A stretch of DNA of 59,320 nt from Deltaproteobacteria bacterium UBA2409 (GTDB lineage Bacteria > Bdellovibrionota_C > UBA2361 > DDRT01), in the NCBI GenBank assembly GCA_002343185.1, contig DDRT01000022.1, positions 107,572-166,891 on the forward strand. The letters are read 5' to 3'. This document shows, piece by piece, positions 16,953 to 25,789 of the stretch; the first letter of the stretch is position 1; every line of letters starts with the position of its first letter. A program made the translations under genes and the position numbers. Below the pieces are notes generated by a model. That model ran no database searches. It was not told the origin of the DNA and saw only the letters and a list, made by a program, of their open reading frames with translations.

Positions 16953-17422
16953 GAGTTTTTGGTGGCTCGTTTGACCCACCACATAGTGGTCACCTAGAAG
17001 TTGCTAAAGCTGCAAAGATTCAAGGCAAACTTGATAAAGTTTTATTCATTCCTGCTAAGCAAAGTCCTTTAAAGGATAAAGAGCCTATAACAAAAAATAG
17101 AATTGAATTACTCGAAGATTTGATAAAGGGAGTTGATGGATTTGAGGTTGATCTATCTGAAATAAATAGACCTTCCCCATCATTCACTATAGATACTTTA
17201 AATAATTTAAAGACCTCTGATTCAGAGCTATTCTTGATAATTGGTGCTGACTCTGCAGCAGAGTTTACTCGCTGGAGCAGATATAAGGAGATAATTTCAA
17301 TCGTTTCAAAGATTCTGGTTTATCCCAGAAATAGCTTAAAATTCGACCTTCTTCCGAAAATGGAGCTATTAGAAGGCGCTGAGATACCGATCTCGTCAAC
17401 AGATCTACGCAGGGTTTTTTAG
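16943..17422 (+). CDS. nadD: Nicotinate-nucleotide adenylyltransferase, C-terminally short
   Basis: Adenylates nicotinate mononucleotide in NAD synthesis. The nucleotidyl-transferase signature GSFDPPHSGH (residues 8-17) and the ISSTDLRR motif near the end are intact. At 159 aa it stops two residues after ISSTDLRR. Most NadD proteins carry a further 25-40 residues, so the C-terminal helix is missing or has been lost by a frameshift near the T-run at 17414-17419. It overlaps the epimerase gene upstream. Confidence 0.9.
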   Translation: MRVGVFGGSFDPPHSGHLEVAKAAKIQGKLDKVLFIPAKQSPLKDKEPITKNRIELLEDLIKGVDGFEVDLSEINRPSPSFTIDTLNNLKTSDSELFLIIGADSAAEFTRWSRYKEIISIVSKILVYPRNSLKFDLLPKMELLEGAEIPISSTDLRRVF

Positions 17423-17453
17423 CCCTACAGAACGTGATACACTGAGAACGCCA

Positions 17454-17825
17454 ATGAGAGCCCTCTTTCTTATTTTACTACCTTCTATGCTTCTGGCTGA
17501 TTGTCAGTCCTTGCTTCAACAGTGTTATCTTAAAGAGCAAAGCGAGCGATCTACCTGCCTTGATCAAGCGATAAGAGATAAATCGTGTGCTCAATCTGAA
17601 GTTGCCTCTTTAATCCAGGAGCGACTTTCTCTGACCGGGATAAACTATGGGAATGGAGACTCCCTCAGCATAGATACCGTAGATCATGCATGCATTAAGA
17701 ATTTCGATGACACTTTATCGTTAGAGTTAATTAAGGGAGCAGTAGGAGCAGAATCAATTGCCAGTCTACACGAAAAGCTATCTGGCTGTGCTCAGCGTGC
17801 TTCGATAGACTTGTTTAGACCGTGA
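17454..17825 (+). CDS. Small exported Cys-containing hypothetical protein
   Basis: This 123-aa protein has a cleavable-looking signal (MRALFLILLPSMLLADC). The mature part has six further cysteines (QQCYL, STCLD, KSCAQ, HACIK, SGCAQ and the first DCQ), spaced as in disulfide-bonded periplasmic proteins. No family is recognised. It sits between nadD and sua5 and overlaps the latter by 4 bp (GTGA), so it is probably cotranscribed. Function unknown. Confidence 0.65.
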   Translation: MRALFLILLPSMLLADCQSLLQQCYLKEQSERSTCLDQAIRDKSCAQSEVASLIQERLSLTGINYGNGDSLSIDTVDHACIKNFDDTLSLELIKGAVGAESIASLHEKLSGCAQRASIDLFRP

Positions 17826-18739
17826 TCGTCCCTCCATCAGAAGAAGCAATTAGTGAAGCCGTAAAACTCCTTCAGGAAGGTTCAGTTATAGGGTTACCAA
17901 CAGAGACTGTTTATGGTCTGGCTGCATCAATATATTCAGACGACGGATTAAAAAAGATCTATTCTCTAAAAAAACGCCCTAAAAGTAATCCATTAATTGT
18001 GCATACTCATTCAGTTGATGGAGTTTTAAGTGTTGGAGAGCCAAGATCCTCTAAATTTTTCTTATCACTAAGTGAGTTTTGGCCAGGTGCACTTACACTT
18101 GTAATCCCAGCTAAATCGAACCTTTCTCCTTTAATTACTGCTGGACATGAAAGTGTAGCTGTAAGGATTCCAGCACATCCTGTGGCTTTAACCCTTCTTG
18201 ATGAGCTTGGTAGTCCAGTCGCAGCTCCAAGTGCAAATAAATCTACTGCGGTGAGCCCAACCGAAGCTATTCATGTAATTGAAGAGCTTGGCGAAAATAT
18301 TTTTGTAATAGACGGAGGCCCATGCTCAGTTGGTCTTGAATCAACAATTATCTCCCTACTCGAAGAAACTCCTAAAATTTTAAGACATGGAGGAATTCCT
18401 GCTGAGGAAATTGCTGAAAAATTGTCTATACCTCTAAAATCTCTTCTCTCTGAAGGAAAAGGTAAAGCTCCAGGCCAAGAGAAGCTTCACTATGCCCCTA
18501 AAACCCCACTTTCAATTTTACCAAAAGATTTCTCACCCTCAGGCAACATTGGAATTTTAACTTTCACAATGTCACCTCCAAAAGGTGTTAAATCAAAGCG
18601 TATAGACAATCCAAAACACTTCTATGTAACTCTAAGAGAGTTTGACAAGCTTGGTCTGGACAGAATTTATATTGAAGAACCTAAAGATTCAGGGCTTGGT
18701 AGAGCGCTAAGAGAGCGGATTCATAAAGCTAGTCACTAG
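17822..18739 (+). CDS. sua5: L-threonylcarbamoyladenylate synthase (Sua5/YrdC)
   Basis: Makes threonylcarbamoyl-AMP for the t6A37 modification of ANN-decoding tRNAs. The 305-aa protein is the two-domain Sua5 form. Residues 1-200 are the YrdC domain (GLPTETVYGLAA, KKRPKSNPLIVH, SVAVRIPAHP, SPVAAPSANKS). The C-terminal Sua5 domain starts at about 215 (APGQEKLHYAPKTPL). It begins with GTG overlapping the previous stop. Confidence 0.95.
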   Translation: MIVPPSEEAISEAVKLLQEGSVIGLPTETVYGLAASIYSDDGLKKIYSLKKRPKSNPLIVHTHSVDGVLSVGEPRSSKFFLSLSEFWPGALTLVIPAKSNLSPLITAGHESVAVRIPAHPVALTLLDELGSPVAAPSANKSTAVSPTEAIHVIEELGENIFVIDGGPCSVGLESTIISLLEETPKILRHGGIPAEEIAEKLSIPLKSLLSEGKGKAPGQEKLHYAPKTPLSILPKDFSPSGNIGILTFTMSPPKGVKSKRIDNPKHFYVTLREFDKLGLDRIYIEEPKDSGLGRALRERIHKASH

Positions 18740-18767
18740 GCTAATTTTTCTATAGCATTGTTGTCGA

Positions 18768-19088
18768 ATGGGCAGCTTAATTGAATTTAATGATACTTTG
18801 AAAATCAAAACCGGATTTCCAGAAAATCTAGAGATCGGAGGTGAATATAGTTTTTCACTGGACGATCGCAGAGTTTTCCACCTTTCACCTGTAAGAGTAT
18901 TTCTTGTTGAAGAAATTAATGGGAAATGGAATTTTAGAGGACATGCTCAAATTTTAGAATTCACAGTAAATGCGATTACAAACAAGACATCAGGAAAATT
19001 TATAGTCTCAAAAATTTACACACATGAAGAGAGTAAGACGATTAACAAACTAGAATCACCAGAAGGAAAGGCTTATGAAGGGAGTTGA
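18768..19088 (+). CDS. Conserved-looking hypothetical protein
   Basis: A 106-aa soluble protein with a regular beta-strand pattern (RVFHLSPVRVFLVEEINGKW, then FRGHAQILEFTVNAITNKT). No catalytic motif, signal peptide or membrane segment is visible, and I do not recognise a named family. It overlaps the RmlC-like gene by 14 bp, so they are probably translated together. Confidence 0.65.
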   Translation: MGSLIEFNDTLKIKTGFPENLEIGGEYSFSLDDRRVFHLSPVRVFLVEEINGKWNFRGHAQILEFTVNAITNKTSGKFIVSKIYTHEESKTINKLESPEGKAYEGS

Positions 19089-19578
19089 AATAAAATCACT
19101 TATATCTCATGGAGATGATAGAGGGTTTTTTAGAGAAGTTTTCAGAGCGACTGAATCAATCTTTATGGGTGGTGTTTTTGGCCAATGGTCTCACAGTAAG
19201 ATGGAGAAAAATGTTGTAAAAGCCTGGCATTATCACCATGTTCAAACTGACTGGTGGTATGTGCCATTTGGCGAGGTAAGAACTGTTCTTGTAGACTACA
19301 GAGAAGAGAGCACTACGTTCAAAGAGAAGCTCGAGTTAAATATGGGAGAGTCGAATCCAGTATGTGTTCGTATCCCACCAGGAGTACTTCATGGCTGTAG
19401 GGTATTATCAGCCGTTGCGCATTTATTTTACATTACAAGCCATACCTACGATCCTAATGAAGAGGGACGATATCCATATAATGATCCTGAGATTGGATAC
19501 GACTGGGGCGAGCCTTGTATTGTAGCTCCAAACGATACAAAAAGATTTATACCGCTAACGAATAGAAAGGCTATTTAG
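19075..19578 (+). CDS. RmlC-like dTDP-sugar 3,5-epimerase family cupin
   Basis: This 167-aa cupin has the dTDP-4-dehydrorhamnose 3,5-epimerase pattern. DDRGFFREVF is near the N-terminus, AWHYHHVQTDWWYV stands in place of the usual RGxHxQ, RIPPGVLHGCRVL carries the cupin PPxxxHG, and the tail has YDPNEEGRYPYNDPEIGYDW. The reaction would be sugar epimerisation for a surface polysaccharide. No other rml genes are present, and the altered RGxH region means another sugar isomerase activity is possible. Confidence 0.8.
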   Translation: MKGVEIKSLISHGDDRGFFREVFRATESIFMGGVFGQWSHSKMEKNVVKAWHYHHVQTDWWYVPFGEVRTVLVDYREESTTFKEKLELNMGESNPVCVRIPPGVLHGCRVLSAVAHLFYITSHTYDPNEEGRYPYNDPEIGYDWGEPCIVAPNDTKRFIPLTNRKAI

Positions 19579-19603
19579 TTTGCTAGCTTGGTGGTCACCT
19601 AGA

Positions 19604-19667
19604 ATTTGTCTGGTCTGGCTTTAGCCTGACCTTAAATTAGGTCTGGTTAAAACCAGACCAGACAAAT
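19604..19667. repeat. Intergenic palindrome (GTCTGGTCTGG type)
   Basis: Perfect 15-bp arms ATTTGTCTGGTCTGG and CCAGACCAGACAAAT flank an internal AGGTCTGGTT.. AACCAGACC hairpin. It lies between the convergent ends of the RmlC-like gene and the minus-strand MutL operon. It could serve as a terminator for both. Confidence 0.8.
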
Positions 19668-19686
19668 GACAGGAGCTCTGACCTGC

Positions 19687-20748
19687 TTACTCAACCCTTA
19701 CCAGCTCAACATTCGCTCTTGGAACTGTTAATACTGCTCCTTTTGCTGTCTTAATTCGTAGTACCCTAGCTTTAATTTTTGATTCAAGGACCTCCGGTGT
19801 TTGTGGTAATTCTACAATCTCTCCTATTACACCAAAGTTAGGTTCTCTGATTATTCTAGCATTTTTACCGATCTCAAACTCTTCGTTAGAAACGCTGTCT
19901 TCAATCTTATCTGTAAATATTATAACTTCTGGCCTTATAGCTCCTGCTCTAACTTGAGTGGTTCCATTAATCGAACAATCTGCTTCTTTTGATAAGATCT
20001 CCTGTATAAGTGGGTGCATCGTAAGCTCTCCAAAGCCTTCAGTCACTACTAGAGTCATTGAAATATCTTCCTTCCCAGTCATTGCTATTCCAACAGGCTT
20101 TCCTAAAAACTCTTCAATTGCACTATCTTCAACGCCACCAGTAATAAAACCAACTGCGCCTCTTAGTTGTGCCTCTAGTAAAATCTCTCCACTGGGCAGT
20201 GTTCCGCCAGCCAGCACTAGTCCAGTGCAATGTTGTGGAATGTCATTAATATGAATTTTATTTACGTTTTTAATTGGGAAAAGTCTCCCTGTTTTTTCTC
20301 CACCAACTCCAAAGATTCCTTGAATAACAGCTGCGGTACCTTCAATTACAACTTTCTGTTTTAGATCGCTCTCTACTACTTTTCCTTTTATATAGGCACT
20401 TAAGCCAAGCTCTACAGGTGGTAACCTGATCCCTACAGCCTGTTCAGTTATAAATTCTACTATTCCACTCTCTGGGGATAGAACAGTTGTCTTAAAGAGT
20501 CCAAAAAGCCCTGTTCTTTCATAGATTAGTTGACCTCTTATAACCTGATCTCCGATGTTAACCTTAATGTTCCCAGACTCCTCGGGGAGTCTCACCAAGA
20601 TAAGTTCTCCCTCAATGGTAGTCTTAGCTACTATGCTATTAGGGGAAACTAGGTCTCCAATCTTAACAAGAATTTCACCATTTGAGGGTAGCTCTCTTAC
20701 TTTTCGTATCAGCTGTCCTTTTGAGATAATCTGTCTTGGAGTTAACAT
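19687..20748 (-). CDS. Barrel-like soluble protein at the end of the MutL operon
   Basis: This 353-aa protein has no signal or membrane segment. The first 130 residues alternate strands and Gly turns (GEILVKIGDLVSPNSIVAKT, NIKVNIGDQVIRGQLIYE, SPESGIVEFI) like a barrel-sandwich hybrid domain, as in lipoyl or RnfC-type proteins. The middle (GLVLAGGTLPSGEILLEA, GAVGFITGGV) is a Rossmann-like stretch. The C-terminus has KOW-like strands. It is the last of nine overlapping genes and overlaps mutL by 7 bp. It is a likely partner of the ASKHA ATPase; function unknown. Confidence 0.75.
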   Translation of the reverse strand: MLTPRQIISKGQLIRKVRELPSNGEILVKIGDLVSPNSIVAKTTIEGELILVRLPEESGNIKVNIGDQVIRGQLIYERTGLFGLFKTTVLSPESGIVEFITEQAVGIRLPPVELGLSAYIKGKVVESDLKQKVVIEGTAAVIQGIFGVGGEKTGRLFPIKNVNKIHINDIPQHCTGLVLAGGTLPSGEILLEAQLRGAVGFITGGVEDSAIEEFLGKPVGIAMTGKEDISMTLVVTEGFGELTMHPLIQEILSKEADCSINGTTQVRAGAIRPEVIIFTDKIEDSVSNEEFEIGKNARIIREPNFGVIGEIVELPQTPEVLESKIKARVLRIKTAKGAVLTVPRANVELVRVE

Positions 20749-22448
20749 GATAGCTCTCTCATAAGCTTATGGGTCTCGTTTCCAATTTTTAAAAGGGGTC
20801 TGTTACGTCCGTCTAAATAAAGATCAGGTGAAGACACTTGCTTTACTACTTTTTCACCAGGAATACCACTTACATTCACTTTTGTAGATCTTGGGATTAC
20901 TTCCAAACGTCCTTCACTTTTAGATAGTTTTAAAAACTCCAGCGAGCCTGCAATTACCTCACCAACAAAACTTCCATTAAAGAATACTTGAGCCAACGGT
21001 GTACCATCTTTTGCCTTAAATTTTGGTGCCACAGTTGTTCCTATTGGCTTTAGACAATCAAACTCTAATACTTCAAAAGCTGCTTCTTCATTAATTTCAG
21101 CAAATACCCCTAAATGTGGAAGTAGAAAACTGTCATCGACAAAAAGCTCTGTTACCCCCTCTAGGGCGAAACCATCTAGCAGCATCAGTGCTGCAAATTT
21201 TCTATCAGGAGCATGACTTATTACTCCGCCTGAACCTATTACACAGTCAAGCTTCATAAGATCTACCAACATCTCCTCTTCTTGCTTGAACAAATCTCCG
21301 ATTGTTCTTCTTTTTGTAATACCAGAGAGGGATACTGCTAAAGACCTATGATGATCGAATGAAAGCCTAAGAGCTTCTCTGCACATAGCCTGCTCAATCC
21401 ATAGCTCATCCATCGCCTGAGGGAGCGTGGTTGGTCTAATCATCTTGTTTCTTATTCTGTTTCTTACTTCTTTTACTTCTACTGGTAGCCAGCGAAGCAC
21501 ATTTTGAAGCCCAGCTTCAAGAAGAACATAGGCGATGGAATAGCTCATTCCGAAATTAGCACTCACTGTTCTATTAAAAACAAATTGATCCTTACCTCTA
21601 AACATCGAAAATATATCTGTAGTTGCTCCACCAATATCTACACAAAGGCATGATTTATTATGATTCTCAGAGTATTTTTTTATTATATTTCCAACAGCAG
21701 TCGGTGTCGGAAGTATTGGAGAATGAACCATGCTCATCAGTTTCTTATAACCAGGCGAATGGCTCATAACATGAGATAAGAAAAGCTCATGTATCGCATC
21801 TCTAGCGGGTTCTACATTTTCTCTTTCAAGAATTGATCTAACGTTACCGACCAGATGTACATCGCAGATATCTTGTAGAAGCCTATCAATTTCTGATGCG
21901 ATGTCTGTATTTCCTGCATAAACAACAGGTACTTTTAGTGAATCCCCAAATCTTGGTTTTGGGTTAGCGCCTCTTAAAATCTCAGCATTATAAAGTGGAA
22001 AATAGTTAGCCCCGCCGTCAGTACCACCTGAAATCAAAACAATGTCTGGTTTAAGGTGTTTAATACTAGAGATCCTCTCATGATCATCTCTCGGATCATC
22101 TACTGAGAATGAATCCAAGATAATCGCACCTGCTCCAAGAGCTGCGCGTTCAGCTGATTGAAGTGAGATCTTCTTTACTCCACCCATTACGATCATCTGC
22201 AAACCCCCACCAGCAGAGCTCGTGGAAAGATATTTATAGCTACCTAAAGGGTGACCAATTGCTTCTTCAAGTTCTAATAGAGCGTTTTTAACACCTATAG
22301 TTACATCAGCTACAGGTTCTTCTACCGTAGTAGGTGCTTCGCCACGACCTATATATTTCCAACGATCATTGCCTTTTCTAAATGCACGAGCCTTAGTTGT
22401 AGTCGATCCACAATCGGTAATTATTACTAAAAGATCGCTGTCCACCAT
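20742..22448 (-). CDS. ASKHA ATPase of the glutamate-mutase MutL (GlmL) family
   Basis: This 568-aa protein has the actin/Hsp70-type nucleotide-binding motifs in order: phosphate-1 ITDCGSTTTKA (residues 10-20), ISGGTDGGANYFPLYNAE, phosphate-2 LCVDIGGATTDIFSMF, and an adenosine-type VIGSGGVISHAP. This matches the MutL/GlmL family named from clostridial glutamate mutase operons, where it is thought to aid cobalamin-enzyme repair. No glutamate mutase S or E subunit or other B12 mutase is present. Instead it is locked by overlaps into an operon of membrane proteins, so here it may drive or gate a membrane complex. That role is inference. Confidence 0.85.
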   Translation of the reverse strand: MVDSDLLVIITDCGSTTTKARAFRKGNDRWKYIGRGEAPTTVEEPVADVTIGVKNALLELEEAIGHPLGSYKYLSTSSAGGGLQMIVMGGVKKISLQSAERAALGAGAIILDSFSVDDPRDDHERISSIKHLKPDIVLISGGTDGGANYFPLYNAEILRGANPKPRFGDSLKVPVVYAGNTDIASEIDRLLQDICDVHLVGNVRSILERENVEPARDAIHELFLSHVMSHSPGYKKLMSMVHSPILPTPTAVGNIIKKYSENHNKSCLCVDIGGATTDIFSMFRGKDQFVFNRTVSANFGMSYSIAYVLLEAGLQNVLRWLPVEVKEVRNRIRNKMIRPTTLPQAMDELWIEQAMCREALRLSFDHHRSLAVSLSGITKRRTIGDLFKQEEEMLVDLMKLDCVIGSGGVISHAPDRKFAALMLLDGFALEGVTELFVDDSFLLPHLGVFAEINEEAAFEVLEFDCLKPIGTTVAPKFKAKDGTPLAQVFFNGSFVGEVIAGSLEFLKLSKSEGRLEVIPRSTKVNVSGIPGEKVVKQVSSPDLYLDGRNRPLLKIGNETHKLMRELSC

Positions 22449-23095
22449 TCACCCACTAAAAACTGAATTCGTTCTACTAAAAGAGCCATCCTGGCCATTA
22501 CAGTTGAACCAAAAAACGCACCAAAACAGACCATGAGTAACAACCTTCCAGTATACCTTGCTCCATTATGTGCAGTAGATTCCCCCTTAAAGGTACAAAA
22601 AAAGTAGTACATAACTAAAAGTAATGTGATTACAAATATAGAGTTATTAACTGAGTCACCGATACTTCCAGGAACTACTAGTGGTTTAAAGCTTCCCAAA
22701 ACTTGAGGTATCATTTCAGCAAAAAAGCCTTTTATAGAAAGACCAGCTGAGTAACCAAGTGAAATACCAATTACAAGCCTTGATAGCCAACTAACTTTTG
22801 GAATAAACACAGCGTAGTAAAATAATCCAAAAATTAACGGAATTATAAAGAGTAAATTCCAGTAATTGTAAGGGTTAGCGATCTCACCGTCGGGAAATAC
22901 CTGAATATCAGCACCGATTAGAGGGCCTATAACGTTCGGATAAAGTAGGTTCCTAATAGTCAAAATCGGTAATAGGCCGGCTGCTACACCGATAAAAAGA
23001 TGCTCAAAAAAACGATAGAAAGGATTCTCCTTTATCAAGAAGCTAAAGATCGCTAGGGTTCCAATTCCTGCAAAAACTACCGTCGCTGTTTCCAT
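22427..23095 (-). CDS. Polytopic membrane protein of the MutL operon
   Basis: This 222-aa protein has about six transmembrane helices (near residues 5-22, 34-52, 78-97, 104-125, 153-173, 185-205). A short conserved-looking FYRFFEHLFIGVAAG segment follows the first helix. No catalytic motif is seen. It overlaps the mutL start by 22 bp and the gene before it by 19 bp, so translation is coupled. Probably an integral subunit of the operon's complex. Confidence 0.75.
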   Translation of the reverse strand: METATVVFAGIGTLAIFSFLIKENPFYRFFEHLFIGVAAGLLPILTIRNLLYPNVIGPLIGADIQVFPDGEIANPYNYWNLLFIIPLIFGLFYYAVFIPKVSWLSRLVIGISLGYSAGLSIKGFFAEMIPQVLGSFKPLVVPGSIGDSVNNSIFVITLLLVMYYFFCTFKGESTAHNGARYTGRLLLMVCFGAFFGSTVMARMALLVERIQFLVGEWWTAIF

Positions 23096-23913
23096 CCAAC
23101 AATATTTCCTAAAACAACTAAACCAAGAACAACTAACTGTGCTACTCCAAGAGCTGTGTTCGAAACAAGTGCCCTATCTGGTTCTCTATCTTTGTATTTA
23201 TCTCTCAGCAGATCAGAATACCACGCTGCTCCGGCAAGACCTTCAAGAAGCCCATTTAGTTGGCCTGAATCAAGATATATATATGCCTCTGGAATCGTTA
23301 TCGAGGTGCATCCATGACCAAAAATCGGCACATACCCATCGGCTTGAAAGTACTGCACATATGTTTGAAACATTCCGACTAGACCTGTAAATTCCCCCAA
23401 AAATGAGATGTCCTTGATTGTCGATACTCTTGTGCTAATTGGATATGAGCTAAGAGGGGCACCCTTAACATCTTTTCCAAGAAACTCAGGTATATTGGGG
23501 CTTTTTGCAAGAGTTTGAATAAAGAGTCCACCCCCTGGTCTATATCCAACATTTACCCAATCTTTTCCGTACTGCCAACTCTCTCCTGTTTCTTTTTCAA
23601 GCTGCTTTGCTACATCTTCCGGAACAGATCGTAAGAAAGGTTCACTTATTGGAGTTAAAGAAAAAATAAAAACTGGTACTCGTTTTCTAAATAGATGTTC
23701 CAGAATAACCTGGCTCTGGGGAAGATTTTCAGCACTTGTTCCAGGCCCATAATCAAATGCTACAAATGCTACCCCTTTCTCATTTGAGACATTATCAACG
23801 ACAGAAAATAATTTCTCGGCAACGGGCATTCTTGCAGGTGGAAGTGCTAATTTAAATCCAATAGGAATTCCAATGGTTAGTAATATTAAAATATAGATCC
23901 ACCTAGTATTCAT
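23077..23913 (-). CDS. Bitopic exported protein of the MutL operon
   Basis: This 278-aa protein has one N-terminal (5-22) and one C-terminal (about 250-272) membrane helix flanking a folded domain. The domain contains VAFDYGPGTSAENLPQSQVI, VNVGYRPGGGLFIQTLAKS, VQYFQADGYVPIFGHG and a Gly/Ala-rich LNGLLEGLAGAAWYSDLL. The topology puts the domain outside the cytoplasm. The DYGPGT and HG residues look conserved-site-like but match no family I can name. Confidence 0.72.
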   Translation of the reverse strand: MNTRWIYILILLTIGIPIGFKLALPPARMPVAEKLFSVVDNVSNEKGVAFVAFDYGPGTSAENLPQSQVILEHLFRKRVPVFIFSLTPISEPFLRSVPEDVAKQLEKETGESWQYGKDWVNVGYRPGGGLFIQTLAKSPNIPEFLGKDVKGAPLSSYPISTRVSTIKDISFLGEFTGLVGMFQTYVQYFQADGYVPIFGHGCTSITIPEAYIYLDSGQLNGLLEGLAGAAWYSDLLRDKYKDREPDRALVSNTALGVAQLVVLGLVVLGNIVGWKQRR

Positions 23914-24776
23914 TTCTTCCTTCCAAATGAACCAGATTCAATTGAAAACCACATTCTAAATGCAAGCACTAACCCAGCTACTCCAGCTCCAATAGCGATC
24001 CCTCTAAATGCAGCACTATTTGGAACTTGCAATAACCAGTTCCTTATTGGAGAGAACCCTTCCCAGATCATTAATGTGAAACTTGTCTGACCACATACTA
24101 CTAATACTGCTGCAATCATCATTAAAGATGCTTCAAGGCTCTTAACTCTAAAAGCCCTATAAGCAGCTGCTGCGATGTAAAATCCGAGCAGTGAAAACAT
24201 CGCTGCTCCTAGAGGAACAAATACACCCTTATTTAGAAAATTATATCCATCCTTTATCCAAGAGCTTGTTTCCTCATTTACAACTTTTTGTGATGCTTCC
24301 TGAAATATTATTGAACTCTTATTAGCATCCTCTAAGGTAGCTAAAGAATCAGCCCTATCTCGCAGTTCAGGAATTTTTTTCATTTCTAATTTTAGAAGTT
24401 CGAGCTTATCGGTGGTCTCTACCTTTTCAGCAAATTTTTGAAGTAATCCTATGCTTGCTGCTCTTTTTGAGCTCTCCATGTTGAGTTTCCAGTCTCCTAT
24501 AGCAAAGAAAGTCATACTGAAAAAACCAAGTAAAAGAACTAAACTATAAAATGCTCCTTTTTGTAGAAAAATAATCTTAGATCCATGTATTCTAATTAAG
24601 TTTATGATACCTAAACCAAAGGCCATTGCTCCGATAGCTAAGAACCCATAAGAAACAGACTCATGAATATTAACTAATCCGATCTCTTCATTAATCTCTT
24701 TTGGCAAAATAAACTCAACTACAAAGTATAATCCGGCGAAAAAAGTAAAGAGCCTTATTATTATCTCTTTATTCAC
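23910..24776 (-). CDS. Membrane protein with central helical domain (MutL operon)
   Basis: This 288-aa protein has three membrane helices in the first 95 residues and three in the last 105 (about 183-205, 214-235, 255-275). They are separated by an approximately 85-residue, charged, mostly helical segment (EKVETTDKLELLKLEMKKI region). The start abuts the DUF6754 stop (1 bp) and the end overlaps the next gene by 4 bp. No known family is recognised. Confidence 0.72.
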   Translation of the reverse strand: MNKEIIIRLFTFFAGLYFVVEFILPKEINEEIGLVNIHESVSYGFLAIGAMAFGLGIINLIRIHGSKIIFLQKGAFYSLVLLLGFFSMTFFAIGDWKLNMESSKRAASIGLLQKFAEKVETTDKLELLKLEMKKIPELRDRADSLATLEDANKSSIIFQEASQKVVNEETSSWIKDGYNFLNKGVFVPLGAAMFSLLGFYIAAAAYRAFRVKSLEASLMMIAAVLVVCGQTSFTLMIWEGFSPIRNWLLQVPNSAAFRGIAIGAGVAGLVLAFRMWFSIESGSFGRKK

Positions 24777-25553
24777 CTACCATCCTCCTGTGAAAAGAAA
24801 ACTTGGAGAAAAAGTAAAACTAGGAAACACTGCTTGCAAAGATGCACAAACTACTCCTATTACTATTAAAAAGAATACTCCCACTTTAATAAGATCTTGA
24901 GCTCTAACGGAACCTCGTTGTATCGGATCATCACTTAAGTATGCACTTGCCGCAAAAAGCTCCTCACCTATTAGTGTGTAATCACAAGTGGCTATAAAAA
25001 AAGCTACTTGCTCTGGGCTCACACTTGCAGCCACTTGCATTGCGCCAACTTGTTGACCTGCTTCCGCAAGTATTAAGGATTCACCTGCAAATGCCCCAAA
25101 AAGAAAAGCCGCTCCAACTCTCTCCCTATGAATTAGACCCATATAGCCAGAGGCAAACGCAAACTGCTCTTCTGAAAGGAACACTATGTTTCTTGGATCA
25201 AACTGAGAGCTAAGTCCTACAGATCTGTAAGCATCCCTCGTAACACTCTCCACAATCGCCATCGCTGGAGGATCATTCTGTGGAATAAACAACTTAGTTC
25301 GATATCTAGCACATGCTTGTGCTATGGCATGAAGAATACCCATCGCTGCATATAAGACTGGTCCAACGCTACTAAGTCCAGTTGAAAACGATACAGGTCT
25401 TCCAAGTTCAGCACTTCTCCCTACAGCTTCATAAACTGCATCTACTGCCGGAAGTCGTCTCACGTATGAAGTTCCAGCTCTTAGGCATCTATAAATGACT
25501 AAAGATACTATTAGTAGGCAAGCAATTATTCCAGGTGTTGCATGCTCTATCAT
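24777..25553 (-). CDS. DUF6754-like membrane-anchored protein
   Basis: This 258-aa protein has an N-terminal (9-24) and a C-terminal (about 225-250) membrane helix. The central domain carries ELGRPVSFSTGLSS, followed by ILHAIAQACARYRTKLFIP, VESVTRDAYRSVG and FLSEEQFAFASGYMGLIHRE. This agrees with what I recall of DUF6754 proteins (GRPVxFxxG, then ARYxxxLIVP and VxExxRxAYxxAG). The function of DUF6754 is unknown. It starts 4 bp inside the preceding small gene. Confidence 0.75.
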   Translation of the reverse strand: MIEHATPGIIACLLIVSLVIYRCLRAGTSYVRRLPAVDAVYEAVGRSAELGRPVSFSTGLSSVGPVLYAAMGILHAIAQACARYRTKLFIPQNDPPAMAIVESVTRDAYRSVGLSSQFDPRNIVFLSEEQFAFASGYMGLIHRERVGAAFLFGAFAGESLILAEAGQQVGAMQVAASVSPEQVAFFIATCDYTLIGEELFAASAYLSDDPIQRGSVRAQDLIKVGVFFLIVIGVVCASLQAVFPSFTFSPSFLFTGGW

Positions 25554-25789
25554 CTTTCAAGCTCACTGCAAAGCAACTCAATCCTATCTGGCGACTCAAG
25601 AAACCACTCAATCTCTTCTGCATATCTCTGACCAAGGATAAGTTTAAACAAAGGATGAAAAATCTCCATTGAATATGACAATACCCTTCTAAGAGGAAGG
25701 TGTGCTACCAGTAAAAAAAGAACAAATGAGCTTAAGCCCATCGCTTTAATTCTGGTTGCTAAGTTCTTGATTCTCTCGTCCACCCTCAA
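25550..25789 (-). CDS. Small membrane protein of the MutL operon
   Basis: A 79-aa protein with one hydrophobic stretch (FVLFLLVAHLPL, residues 21-33) and an acidic C-terminal tail (EEIEWFLESPDRIELL). The frame opens with TTG 25789 within the upstream gene. An ATG at 25741, just after that gene's stop, is an alternative start giving 63 aa. It ends with a 4-bp overlap into the DUF6754 gene, so it is probably translated. Function unknown. Confidence 0.6.
   Translation of the reverse strand: MRVDERIKNLATRIKAMGLSSFVLFLLVAHLPLRRVLSYSMEIFHPLFKLILGQRYAEEIEWFLESPDRIELLCSELER

Noticed and set aside
20742..22448. Idea that this locus is a glutamate mutase operon
   Set aside because: Neither the small cobalamin-binding subunit (DxHxxG) nor the large mutase subunit is present within the window.
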